Source of the DNA: Arcuatula senhousia
Lineage: Eukaryota; Mollusca; Bivalvia; Mytilida; Mytilidae
NCBI GenBank assembly: GCA_963971305.1
Contig: OZ020307.1
Coordinates: 13,963,501-14,027,500 of the forward strand
Length of the DNA stretch: 64,000 nucleotides
Direction of reading: 5' to 3'
Part shown: positions 48,748-58,775 of the stretch, piece by piece
Position numbering within the stretch: the first letter of the stretch is position 1
How the letters are laid out: every line of letters starts with the position of its first letter
The notes under the pieces: generated by a model
The model's database searches: none
The model's input: only the letters and a program-made list of their open reading frames with translations
What the model was told of the DNA's origin: nothing
Position numbers and translations under genes: made by a program

Positions 48748-49030
48748 TTTGTTTGTGATATTCAACGTCAAATATTTACTTTTTTCTAACAAACTTGTTG
48801 ATTGTCAATAAAACGCATTCGTAACAGTGTTGTTTCAATTGGCAACAAGGAGTCAGTCACGGATATTTTCGGACAAAATTGATAAAATCGTAACCAAATG
48901 TCTATAAGATTGAAGTTCCTCAATTAATTCATGATTTATGTCAGTCCAAAATTTGTCATTGTTATTACATTAGTTTCTCCGAAAATAAATCACAATTACA
49001 TAATAAACAGAAAGTGAAAGTAGACGAATC
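48748..49030. promoter_or_regulatory. Bidirectional promoter between FAM227 and MSRB1
   Basis: Only 283 bp separate the two divergent start codons, and both reading frames are well supported. No TATA box at a sensible position was seen for either gene. Both 5' UTRs and the shared control region must lie here unless either gene has a distant non-coding first exon. Confidence 0.65.
48832..48846. promoter_or_regulatory. RFX X-box-like site
   Basis: GTTTCAATTGGCAAC: the right half GGCAAC is a perfect RGYAAC half-site, and the left half GTTTCA is an imperfect GTNRCC. Spacing is 3 rather than the usual 2 or so. It lies 85 bp upstream of the FAM227 ATG, the typical distance for ciliary X-boxes. Confidence 0.35.
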
Positions 49031-52000
49031 ATGTCCTTTTGTGGCTGGTTTTCTGGCGAAAAATACAGGGATCATTTTGACTCAGGTAATTATTTGATAG
49101 AACAGTCGTTCAATTTATACTTCAAAGTACTTAAATGCAACAAATTTGTAAAAATTACTAGACTAATGAAGGAAGTAATGATGGGGTTGAAATTTAGGAC
49201 ATGTGAAACCTTATGTAAAAGGCACAGGATACGTAACAATAAGAAATTATTATTGTTACGGCAAAGATGGAAACAGGGAACGGATGACGGGACAGAGACC
49301 AAATCATTTACAACCGTAACAATAAGAATTTTCTAATTGATATGATGCAGGTTAAACCTGAAAAGCTCCCGCAGACAAAGTAAATTGCTTATATCTATAT
49401 AAATATATGGTGCCTCATACTTTACTTAAAGCAAGAACTCACTATCTTTTCTAATAACAGCAAGAAAGGCAATCATTAACATGATTTTGAAAAAGAGAAA
49501 GCGCCTGCAAACAGAACAAGGAAGTTATATTCTGCGGACCTCGCCGAAGTCACCTATATAATTTCTACTTTCATTTTCAAATGCACAGCAATAACAAACA
49601 AAATTTGTTTATTGAGGACAAAGTAAATCTAATGACTGCAGGGAATTAAATTCCTCTGCTGAATTATTCAAGTTATTTGTTTGGTTGACAATACACCGCT
49701 TTTTTTAGGGGTTTAGACAGGTTCCCGCGTTTCTGTCATTTTGTTTTGATGGACGTGACCTCTAGTGATAGAATGCATATGAACACCAATAATAAAAATA
49801 TGCCTGAAGCAGGCCTGTCAAGTTTTTATGAGCTGCATGCGTGAGATTTGCTAAAAAATTGAAAGATCCAAGGAAAAAAATAAAAGATCAAAGAAATTTG
49901 CCGCCAAATTGCTGACTAGATGCGTGAGTCTCACGCGAGTTGCGTGACACTTGACAGGTCTGCTGAAGTCCTATTTTAAAAAAAAAAAAATTCTTTACGT
50001 TTAAAACATTTCATAGCTGGGAATACTTTAACAAATTATATTAATACAATAACTATGTTTATTGTTTTTTTTTAATTGAAAATTACAAAAAAGGAATTTA
50101 ATTTTGCATTCCGTGTTATTGGGTGCGGATTTCTGACTAGCTTATACGTCTTCCTGTTTAAGGCATCATACTCAGTCAACTTAGCTCCCGCATAGCGGGA
50201 GCTTATTATGGCAAATCTCGCGTTCTACTTCTACTTCTACTTGGTAGTGACCGCCTTCAACACATTGTTATGTCACTTTTTATTTCACATCGTCACAATA
50301 TCGATTTGCCGTAATAATAAGAAATTTCTTATAAGCTCACCTGGACCGAAGGTCCATGTGAGCTATTACTATCACTTGGCGTCTGTCGTCGTCGTCGTCT
50401 GTTAACAATTTTTCAAAAATCTTCTCCTCTGAAACTTCTGAACAGAATTGAATGAAACTTGGTATGAATGATCCTTAGGGTGTCCTGCACCAAACTTTTG
50501 TTTCAATTTTTGATCCGTCACAAAACATGGCCACTGTTACTAAAAATAGACCAGGGGGGTCAGACTACTGTTTTTGGCTTGTAAATCAAAAAGTACTGTA
50601 TAAGAGATAGATGAAATCTGATGCCACCCTTCTGCTTTAGCATCAAAAGTTCTACAAAAGTCTCCATTTGGTCGAAGTTGTCAGATGATCCCTTATAGGG
50701 GTTACAGCCCCTTAAAGGTGAAAAATAGTGTTTTTGGCCTATAGAATGAAAACTATTGCAGATAGAGAAAAGCTGTTGCTTGCATAAATGTTCAGCTCAT
50801 TTAGCTCTACAAAAGTCTCCATTGGGTCGAAGTTGTCAGATGACCCTTTATAGGGGTTAAAGCCCCTTAAAGGCGTAAAATAATGTTTTTTGCCTATAGA
50901 ATGAAAACTATTGCAGAAAGAGAAAAGCTGTTGCTTGCTTAAATGTTCAGCTCATTTAGCTCTACAAAAGTCTCCATAAGGTCAAAGTTGTCAGTTGATT
51001 CCTTTTAGGGGTTGCAGCCCTTTAATGGTGAAAAATAGCGTTTTTGCATGTTTTTGGCCTATAGAATGAAAACTATTGTAGATAGAGAAAAGCTGTTGCT
51101 TGCTTAAATGTTAACTCATTTAGCTCTACAAAAGTCTTCATAGGGTTGAAGTTATCAGATGACCCCTTATAGGGGTTACAGCCCCTTAAAGGCAAAAATA
51201 GTGTTTTTGGCTTAAGAATGAAAACTATTGCAGATAGAGAAAAGCTGTTGCTTGATTAAATGTCAACTCATTTAGCTCTACAAAATTTTTTAAAGTCTCC
51301 ATAGGGTTGAAGTTGTCAGATGACCCCTTACAGGAGTTACAGCCCCTTAAAGGTTTGAAAAATAGCGTTGTTTCATGTGTTTGGCCTATAGAATGAAAAC
51401 TATTGCAGATAAAGAAAAGCTGTTGCTTGCTTAAATGTTCAGCTCATTTAGCTCTACAAAAGTCTCCATAGGGTTGAAGTTGTCTGATAACCCCTTATAG
51501 GGGTTAGAGCCCCTTAAAAGTTGAATAATAGTGTTTTTTGATTATTTAGAATGAAAACTATTGCAGATAGAGGAAAGCCTTTTCATGCTTAAACATTCAG
51601 CTCATTAAGCTATACAAAAGTCTTCATAGGGTTGACATCAAGACCAGGTGAGCGATTCAGGCTCCTGGGAGCCTCTTGTTGTTACTGTCGTAAATGATTC
51701 GGTCTTCGTCCCGTCATCCTTTCCCGATTTTCGTCTTTGCCTTAACAATAAGAATTATGAATTTCTTATTGTTACTGTTTTGTCCAAATTTACTATTACT
51801 GTATCCTGTGCCTGTGTAAAATTCCATTGGCAGCACAAAAATTGCTATCACAAGGTTTTGCTTTCTTCACTTGAGAAATTTTACAGTAAACATCATGCCT
51901 TTATAGAAAAATATGGGATTTCTATCTCTCAGATGTACATGTAATAATCATGTAATTCAATTATTTGGTTGGTCTTCTAATCTTCCTATACCAGATTTTA

Positions 52001-54495
52001 CACTGGCAGTGGGATCAGTGTGCTATAGCAAGCAGAAACTACTTAATTTTCTGGAGAACCTGACTCTTGTTACAACTTGAGTTTGCGTTGATGATTTCTG
52101 TTCAGTTGTTTTTGTGTTTTTTAATTATGTTTTGTGTTTCTTTGTGTTTACTGGTTTTGTTGTTGCCCTTTTAGACTTTTTACACTCAAATGCCTCATTG
52201 GTGCCTCTTTACTTATTTCAAATTATCCCTTTAAGTTCACCTGTCCGAAGGCCATTTGAGCTTTTGCCATCACACAGCCTCCATCATTTGTCTGTTCAAT
52301 TTAAGAGCTGGTACTGTAGTGGTAAACATGTTTGACACGAGCCACTAAGGTTTGTGGTTCAGTCATTTTATCTAAATGAAGTGGAAATTTCATCATCAAA
52401 CATTTTCCGACTCTAACTTGATACCATTTGCCAAAACAAAATGGTTGTTGGGTTTACATGTAATGAGAGATGATGCAATACCCTATGCACATTTTAAGAC
52501 TTCCTTTTGTTGAGTTTGATAAAGAATTTAGGTTCTATGGAGGCTGCTACAAAGGTTACACATGCAAACTGAAGAAGGACCACTGGACCATGGTGACCAA
52601 ATGCAACCAACTAAGTACATGTTATAGTTTTAATTCAGATAAATAGACTACCCAATTGTTTAAACATATTTATACATGTACATGATGTATGGTTGATATT
52701 TAGAGTGTCCTCTACAAAACTATAATTTTGATTTATATAATATAAATGATATATCAATCTGAAATAAAAACCAAGTTGATTATTTTACTTCATCATTTTA
52801 GGTCTGTATGCATGTGCCAAATGTGGAAATGAATTATTTAGTAGTATGTCCAAATATGAGCACTCTTCACCTTGGCCAGCATTTAACAAACTAATCAGGG
52901 AGGATTCTGTATCAAGAGTTAAAGAATCTCTAAATGCAATAAAGGTAATGTGAATTATGTCAACTTATTGACTTGTTGGAAATTCTTATTTTGACAGTAT
53001 CATGAGTATTGTTCAGTCTCTGATTTTAATGAGACTGGAGTATTGTTGTTCTTTGCAAGAAACTTTATCAGAAGTAGTTTTATTATTTCAATGTTTGTAT
53101 GAATTTTGACATAATATCATTGTAACAATGATCGTTTCTTCAATTTGTTAATGTGATTATTCAAGTATTATTTTCACTATATTCTTTGCAACTAGGCATG
53201 TCTTTTGCCATAAAATTTGGATGAACCAGTGATTTGCACAGTAAGACCAAAAAAAGTCCCAGACCTTAAGCTCTCTAATGTTAGTTTGGGTCCCTTCTGT
53301 AACTCACTGTATTTATTATTGATCTATTTAGGAGATAACTGAGTGGCATTATAATTTGGTAAAATCTCTTTTAATACCATTTAAAAAAAATTAACTGTAG
53401 GTATATAGAAGTGTGCATGTGCAGTAAATTTAACACCACCAAGCTTGTAATTGATGCCATGTAAATATCCACATCCTTCAATGTTCCATGTTCAATGAAA
53501 TAAGATGTTATATCTAGTGTTTACATTAGAACTGAAAATGAAATGCTTTGCCATTTTCATTACTTTGGTATGTAAATTACCTTTCTTTTTTTGTCAAATA
53601 AGCTTTATAACAGTGTTATTTGCTACTTTAATTCATTGATTTTATTTTCTCCTAGATAAGTTGTGGAAAGTGTGGAAATGGACTTGGCCATGAATTCATA
53701 GGAGATGGACCAAGAAAAGGTGAACACAGATACTGAATATTCAGTGAGTCTCTCACCTTTGTTCCTAAATCTAGTAAGTAAATAATTTATATGGGAAGTT
53801 ATGTCAACAAATGTGAAAGTTTCATGTGGCATATACAAAACAAATTACAAATAATAATATTCCCCACATTTCGATATTTAGGGCTCTGCATCAAGGAGAC
53901 TGAAGCCATAAAGTTTTCAACATCTTCCGTCCAGTTTTTGTGAATACCAAAACTATAAGGGGTTCAGATCTGAAATATTATGCAGGGATTTGTTGTCATT
54001 AAAAGGTTCACATATTTAAATTTCGTAAAATATTTCTTTTAAAAACTTAATTTTTCTGCTGATTGTGCCTTTCCTAGCTTGGTCAGCATAGTACTTCTTT
54101 AAGATCTTCTGTAGTGTATGCAAACATTTAAATATATGTGACATGAAACGGACATTTGATGGATGATAGGGTAAAAATAAACATGTAGTAAGTGAGTAAT
54201 TATCTTTGGCTGATGATGTGACCTATATTAATATATGATTCATTTGCTGATCTGGATAGGAAATGTTGTCCTCAAAACAAGGATACATGTATATATAAGA
54301 CTAAGCATTTGTAATCAAGTACATGTACAATAAATAGACCAATTTATTACTTTGTAACACCTCTACATTGTATGACCAACTATTGATTTTGATTGTTTAA
54401 GTATTTATTGACAAGTTTTAAAAGTTTATGGCACATGTATATATATATATTTTACATTTGTAGAGGTGAAAGGCACACCAGTAACAGAATCCTAA
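49031..54495 (+). CDS. MSRB1: Methionine-R-sulfoxide reductase B1, selenoprotein, complete gene in 4 exons
   Basis: Exons: 49031-49085, 52802-52944, 53656-53773, 54464-54495; all GT-AG, phases match, 115 residues. It reduces methionine-R-sulfoxide in proteins in cytosol and nucleus. Start [16 protein letters not shown] matches the family N-terminus. Zinc-binding pairs are C23/C26 (CAKC) and C69/C72 (CGKC); HSSPWPAF and NGLGHEF are family blocks. The segment [20 protein letters not shown] places an in-frame TGA at codon 93, where vertebrate MSRB1 has catalytic selenocysteine (human Sec95). The family length (116 in human) is only reached if TGA is decoded, and the frame continues with conserved sequence, so selenocysteine is the natural reading. 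The last exon gives [10 protein letters not shown] then TAA. An automatic gene caller would stop at TGA or skip this exon. Confidence 0.93.
49216..49337 (+). repeat. Inverted-repeat arm with palindromic GTAACAATAAGAAAT motifs (left)
   Basis: Contains CGTAACAATAAGAAATTATT then ATTGTTACGG, and again CCGTAACAATAAGAATTTTC, with GGATGACGGGACAGAGACC between. Its reverse complement is recognisable at 51681-51814. The 101-codon ORF starting at 49031 runs through MSRB1 exon 1 into this intron and is not the real product. Confidence 0.6.
49806..49974 (-). mobile_element. Short MITE, well-kept copy (CAGRCCTGTCAAGT family), in MSRB1 intron 1
   Basis: Ends CAGGCCTGTCAAGT and (complement) CAGACCTGTCAAGT, 13 of 14 matching, with CTGAAG on both sides as a possible 6-bp duplication. 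Internal GCGTGAGTCTCACGCG is a near-palindrome. Confidence 0.65.
50333..51676 (-). mobile_element. Family A dispersed repeat, copy A7, in MSRB1 intron 1
   Basis: Starts AAGCTCACCTGGACCGAAGG with (GTC)n next and ends GACCAGGTGAGCGATTCAGG then CTCCTGGGAGCCTCTTGTT. It contains six or so 170-bp units. It interrupts a GTAATAATAAGAAATTTCTT palindrome whose other half (GTTAC) resumes at 51680. It is antisense to MSRB1. Confidence 0.7.
51681..51814 (-). repeat. Inverted-repeat arm (right), partner of 49216-49337
   Basis: GTTACTGTCGTAAATGATTC, CGTCCCGTCATCC, CTTAACAATAAGAATTATG, TTTCTTATTGTTACTG and GTATCCTGTGCCTG are reverse complements of the left arm in the same order. Confidence 0.6.
51905..52560. 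repeat. Dispersed repeat cluster with a tRNA-derived SINE-like segment
   Basis: 51917-51940 (TTTCTATCTCTCAGATG) and 52105-52200 match pieces at 3645-4140 and 58790-58860. 52233-52290 is a family A end fragment. 52305-52560 has A-box-like TGTAGTGGTAAAC and B-box-like GTGGTTCAGTC, followed by blocks shared with 3779-4035 and 37800-37990. It lies 240 bp before MSRB1 exon 2. Confidence 0.4.
53734..53736 (+). other. MSRB1: Selenocysteine UGA codon of MSRB1
   Basis: TGA between TAC (Tyr92) and ATA (Ile94) in exon 3. Conserved sequence follows for 12 residues to a consensus donor (GTAAGT at 53774), and another exon completes the protein. Confidence 0.9.
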
Positions 54496-55756
54496 TGTGC
54501 TGAGGCTAGCTGTTAACCAAGTCTACAGACTCAACAACTACTTACCAAAATAATGCAAACTTTTATACTATTGTAATTGTTGTTCTTTTTGAAGTTATCT
54601 GTGATATAAGTTATTTTATTCTATATTTTCTGAAAATCAGCTTAAATGCTTTATACTCTTTATTTGTGCAAACATATTGCTAAATGCATTTTTCAGCGAT
54701 TTGGTCATATGAATATTTGCTAAAGTAAAAATAAGATAGTTTAAGGCTCTTTGTATTGTCATTTTCCTATTGTTAAAGCGAAAAAATTATAAAAAGGGTC
54801 ATAATAATACATTTGTTTAATTAATTTATAGATAGATTAAACTCTAGTTAAATATACATTTTAATATAAAAAAATTTGATTGAAAAATATCAAATTTGAA
54901 AATAAAAAAAATATCAAATACTTATTAAACAAATTATTAAGCCTTGTATAAAACAAATTTATGTCCATTTAGGTAGCTTTTTATTAGCTGTAATTTAAAC
55001 TAAAAACATTACTATTTTACTAAAGCTTTAGAAGCACAAATTTTGTTACCATTTGTTTTATTTTTACTTGGTTAATGAGCTAGCAGAGTGGTGTGGCTGT
55101 AGGTTTTTGAGTCATTGAGGTTATTGTAGAGTTTGTGAAGTTTTGGAGCCAGAGTCCTCACGGAAAAGCTCTGAAATGGAAAGTCCTCTTTGTAGTCTAT
55201 TTGACTTGATGCCTTAAAGCCAAGCTGCTTTTTTTTTGTTATTTTTATTTTTGTCTTTTTATTGTAATCAAAATCATTTTGTATCCTAACAAATGAAGTT
55301 ATTTTAGTCTGTGTATTGACCACAGCAAATTTGTTCACCTGTTTTTAAGGTCGAAATGACAAACCCTATTTCAGACCAGAGCTATATAAATCAACAATAT
55401 GAACTAAAACACCATGACAAACCAATAAGAAATTAAAAAAGCAGAAGTTTTGACAAAAAATGTGTACAGCAGGACACCACTGTCTTGGACACATATTTAA
55501 TGGGCATCTTTATATCTAGTAACTCTAATGTTTATAATTAATTATTCACCATGTATTACTATTAGCACTATGAACACTAAATACACTGTAATCTGTGTAT
55601 AAGCTCTTTGTTAAAGTGTGTTTGTTTTAAAATTTTAATTGAACATATAACAATGTATTATGCAAGTTAAGAAAATGTGGGTGTTGCTTTAAGAATAATT
55701 TATAAAATCTTGCCAAAATTGCTTTAACAAAAATATGCAATTATTATTCACTGACT

Positions 55757-55985
55757 GATGGGTTTTTAACGTCGTGACTATAGGCTGAAAAGCCTCTGCA
55801 GCGACGTTTCAACACAAGGTTGAAAGGTGTTACATGCTTACAGAACTTTCGGCATGCAACCGCCAGCGTTGGCCGGTACAGACATCAGGGACGGCGATGC
55901 GTTTAATGAACTGCAACGTTGCCCCACTCTCACCACGTGGAGGTGCTGGTCGGATTTGGAGAGTGATTATTATTCAAATGTTAGA
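55757..55985 (+). other. GC-richer, hairpin-rich island of unknown nature
   Basis: Stands out from the AT-rich surroundings. Hairpins include AACGTCG...CGACGTT (55769 to 55811) enclosing AGGCT-GAAA-AGCCT, then TTTCAAC...GTTGAAA, then CATGC...GCATG. A 67-codon frame runs through it. It may be a structured RNA, a SINE head or part of the MSRB1 3' UTR. Confidence 0.35.
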
Positions 55986-56004
55986 CAAGTTTTTATAGCC
56001 TTAA

Positions 56005-56563
56005 GGTTAGTGAGGACACCTGTCATGTGACCAAAGACAGCTAAAAATGCAAAAAACAAGTGCAGACGTCACAAATACCTTCAAACTTGTGTTAAATAGT
56101 TTAATTTAATAAAACTTAATCAAAATAAATTAATTTTAATACAAATAAAACAACCATTCCTTCATTAATAAATTTTTCAAATAAAACAAGGGAGATAATC
56201 CACTTGAAAAATGACTAAATGATTACAAAGATTTGTGAAGTTGAGAGAAAAGTAAGCTGGTGACCCCCAGTTTTTATTGTTTTATTTCAAAATATATTGT
56301 ATTTCATTGATTTTTATCCAAAAAAAAAAAAATTTAAATTCGTGAATTTTTTCTGCGACAAGATTTTATGCTAATTATTTGGCCGTTCCTATATAATCTA
56401 TAGTAATTTGGGACAACTTTGAGCCCACATATTGGAAAAACAAGCCTGGAAAGGGGGTCCAATATTTTTACACAAGATAAAGTATACACCTAATACTAAT
56501 ATATCAAAAAATTTGACATTTTAAATTCGGAATTATTTTTGGGGTCAGGTGTCCTCACTAACC
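56005..56563. mobile_element. 559-bp MITE with perfect 18-bp TIRs and TTAA duplication
   Basis: GGTTAGTGAGGACACCTG at 56005-56022 and its exact complement at 56546-56563, flanked by TTAA at 56001-56004 and 56564-56567. TTAA target duplication points to a piggyBac- or Kolobok-type helper. The interior is AT-rich and non-coding. Confidence 0.85.
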
Positions 56564-57728
56564 TTAATTGGTATTTATGTGAAATAAAAGCTTTTTTTTT
56601 ATCAAAACTACATTGCAATTGTGTAATAATTTAAAATTTAGTGTGCTTAAAATGCTTCTCCCATTTAAACCTATTTATTTGCAAAAAATACTTTTTTAAA
56701 AAGAACAAGACATATCTTTTTAAGTGTTATATATAAATATAAAAATGTTTAACTTTTTCCGAGAGTTTTATGTTCTTGCTACGATTGTTTTGTGTTGTTT
56801 CACTATAATCTACTTACATGTTGTGTATGTACTTGCCTGGACTTTACATATCTATGGATTGAAGCTTGATCTCTATTGTTTTGAATTAATGTATTGTTTC
56901 TGTTTATTTATTTAGGGCTGAAAAAAAAATCATCGGGGAGGGTTAAGGCACTTATAGTTAACATCGACTACCCTTAGTATTATTTCCCAAAGCTATAATG
57001 ATAAAATATGACAAAAAAGCCTACCAGTCTACCACCTATAAATAAACACTGCCTTCAAACACCCTCATAGGAATTTTTTAAGAACAGCCCTTATTATATT
57101 TTGTTGTTGCCATTAAATGAATATTAACCAAAGTTGTATTTATCAAATTTACTTTTCAATCAAACTGATTTCATTTTCATAAAAAGCCTCTTAAAATGTC
57201 ATTTCAATACCAAGTTTTGTTTTACTTTTTGACAGGAAGATTTCAATTGAATAAATGAATTTAAGACGCAAGGCAGATTGCTGCTCTTTTTTTTTGTTCT
57301 GTTTGTTCTAGATTTTAAAATTAGCAATACATTACTTGCTTCAACTATTTATTATAGTTCCAAATTTTTTTTATATCAAATTATGCCTTTGTGTATTGTC
57401 TATATTATAAGTTGCTATTTATTTCTATTGTATAAGATAATTGCCCATTGAGCTTGATCAGTATGATGTTTGTAATCCAACTCTATTGGTACTATGATTA
57501 GTCTTTCATTTGTACATATATGTGTACTGTTTGATATTCCAATAAAAAGAAAAATCATGGATTGTTTTATGTTTTATATAATAGTTGATTGCAAGGCTTA
57601 TTTTAGGGTAGCTATTTATAAACTGACTGGCAATGGATATGGATAAGCTCATAATATGCTGAATCTAGTTTTCAGATGAGCACAAAAATAATGTGAGTTT
57701 GTAATAATTTCTGTTTGTTGTTTTTAAT

Positions 57729-57992
57729 TATACCCCTGCTTCGAAGAAGAGGGGGTATACTGTTTTACCCCTGTCCGTCCGTTTGCCCGTTTGTCTGTAA
57801 CAAAAAATTTTGTCACAGTTTTCTCAGCAACTACTTGAGATAGAGGTCTGATATTTTGCATATAGGTTTATCCTATAGTCCCACATGGTGTATAGCGATT
57901 TTACGATCCTAGGTCAACTACTCCCTGTTTATAGAGTATTTGAACTTGTATGCATGGCATAGTTTGGGGAGCAGGGGTATCAATCACATATT
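57729..57992 (-). repeat. Dispersed repeat, GTCCGTCCGTTTGCCCG type
   Basis: Starts ATACCCCTGCTTCGAAGAAG, then GTCCGTCCGTTTGCCCGTTT; contains TTCTCAGCAACTACTTGAGA and ends GCATAGTTTGGGGAGCAGGG. Its first bases are the inverted tail of the elements at 2474 and 11382. Confidence 0.55.
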
Positions 57993-58162
57993 TACTTGTT
58001 GGATTTGCAATGAACTGTTGGCTATGGTATTGGTGTTCTCGTAATCAAGCAGGATATGCTCACCCATCTGAACACCCGAGTTCACTCTCTGTACATGTGA
58101 GTTTAAGATGGTGATTCCACTTTTGTTGTCTTGTGTATGTATTTTATGTTGTATGTTTCTTT

Positions 58163-58775
58163 TTATACCCCGCTTCGAAGAAGGTGGGGTACACTGTTTT
58201 ACCCTTGTCCGTCCGTTCGTTCGTCCGTCCGTAACATAATTTCCGTCACAGTGTTCTCAGCAACTGCATGACGCAGAGGTCTGATATATTGCATATAGCT
58301 TTCTCCTATAGTACCATATGGTGTATACCGATTTCATGCTCCTAGGTCAACTACTTCCTGTTTACCGAATACTTTGATTTTTGCACTTAGTGTCTGTGAT
58401 TGCAAAATTTTCGTCACAGTTTTCCTCAGCAACTACTAGAGATAGAGGTCTGATATTTTGCATATAGCTTTATCCTACAGTCCATATATGGCTCATATAT
58501 GGTGTATAACGATTTCATGCTCCTAGGTCAACTACTTTCTGTTTACCGAATACTTATATTTTTACACATAGTGTACATACATTCAAAATTTTCGTCACAG
58601 TTTTCTCAGCAACTACTAGAGATAGAGGTCTGATATCTGGCATATAGCTTTATCCTACAGTAACGATTTTATGTTCTTAGGTCAACTACTTTCTGTTTAC
58701 CGAGTATTTAAACTTGTACGCATGGCATAGTTTGGGGAGCGGGGGTATCACTAGTGAGCATTAGCGCACATATTT
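58163..58775 (-). repeat. Second, longer copy with three tandem units
   Basis: Starts TATACCCCGCTTCGAAGAAG. The block CTCAGCAACT...AGAGGTCTGATAT...GCATATAGCTT...CTAGGTCAACTAC occurs three times (58256, 58422, 58602). Ends CATAGTTTGGGGAGCGGGGG. Confidence 0.55.

Larger units (their letters stand above)
54496..57560 (+). other. MSRB1: MSRB1 3' UTR and downstream region
   Basis: Possible polyadenylation signals AATAAA lie at 54901 and 57541. A selenoprotein mRNA needs a SECIS hairpin here. I checked ATGA/GTGA sites for an AA (or CC) 9-13 nt later and a closing GA with pairing strands and found no convincing one. The region includes a GC-richer stretch (55757-55985) and a MITE (56005-56563). Confidence 0.4.

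Noticed and set aside
48451..48792. 113-codon minus ORF at the FAM227 start
   Set aside because: It starts at TTG and runs past the donor at 48548; the ATG at 48747 with splicing to 47417 is used instead.
49031..49336. 101-codon ORF starting at the MSRB1 ATG
   Set aside because: Reads through the donor at 49086 into intron repeat; the spliced model matches the MSRB family.
52305..52370. tRNA gene
   Set aside because: A- and B-box-like sequences are present, but no cloverleaf could be drawn; better explained as a SINE head.
55877..55960. SECIS candidate with CCCC in the apical loop
   Set aside because: The helix pairs fairly well, but no GA closes the quartet on the 3' side.
57455..57494. 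SECIS candidate (ATGA, AA 12 nt later, TGAT)
   Set aside because: Spacing is right but the strands between do not pair; a CCAA/TTGG mini-hairpin competes.
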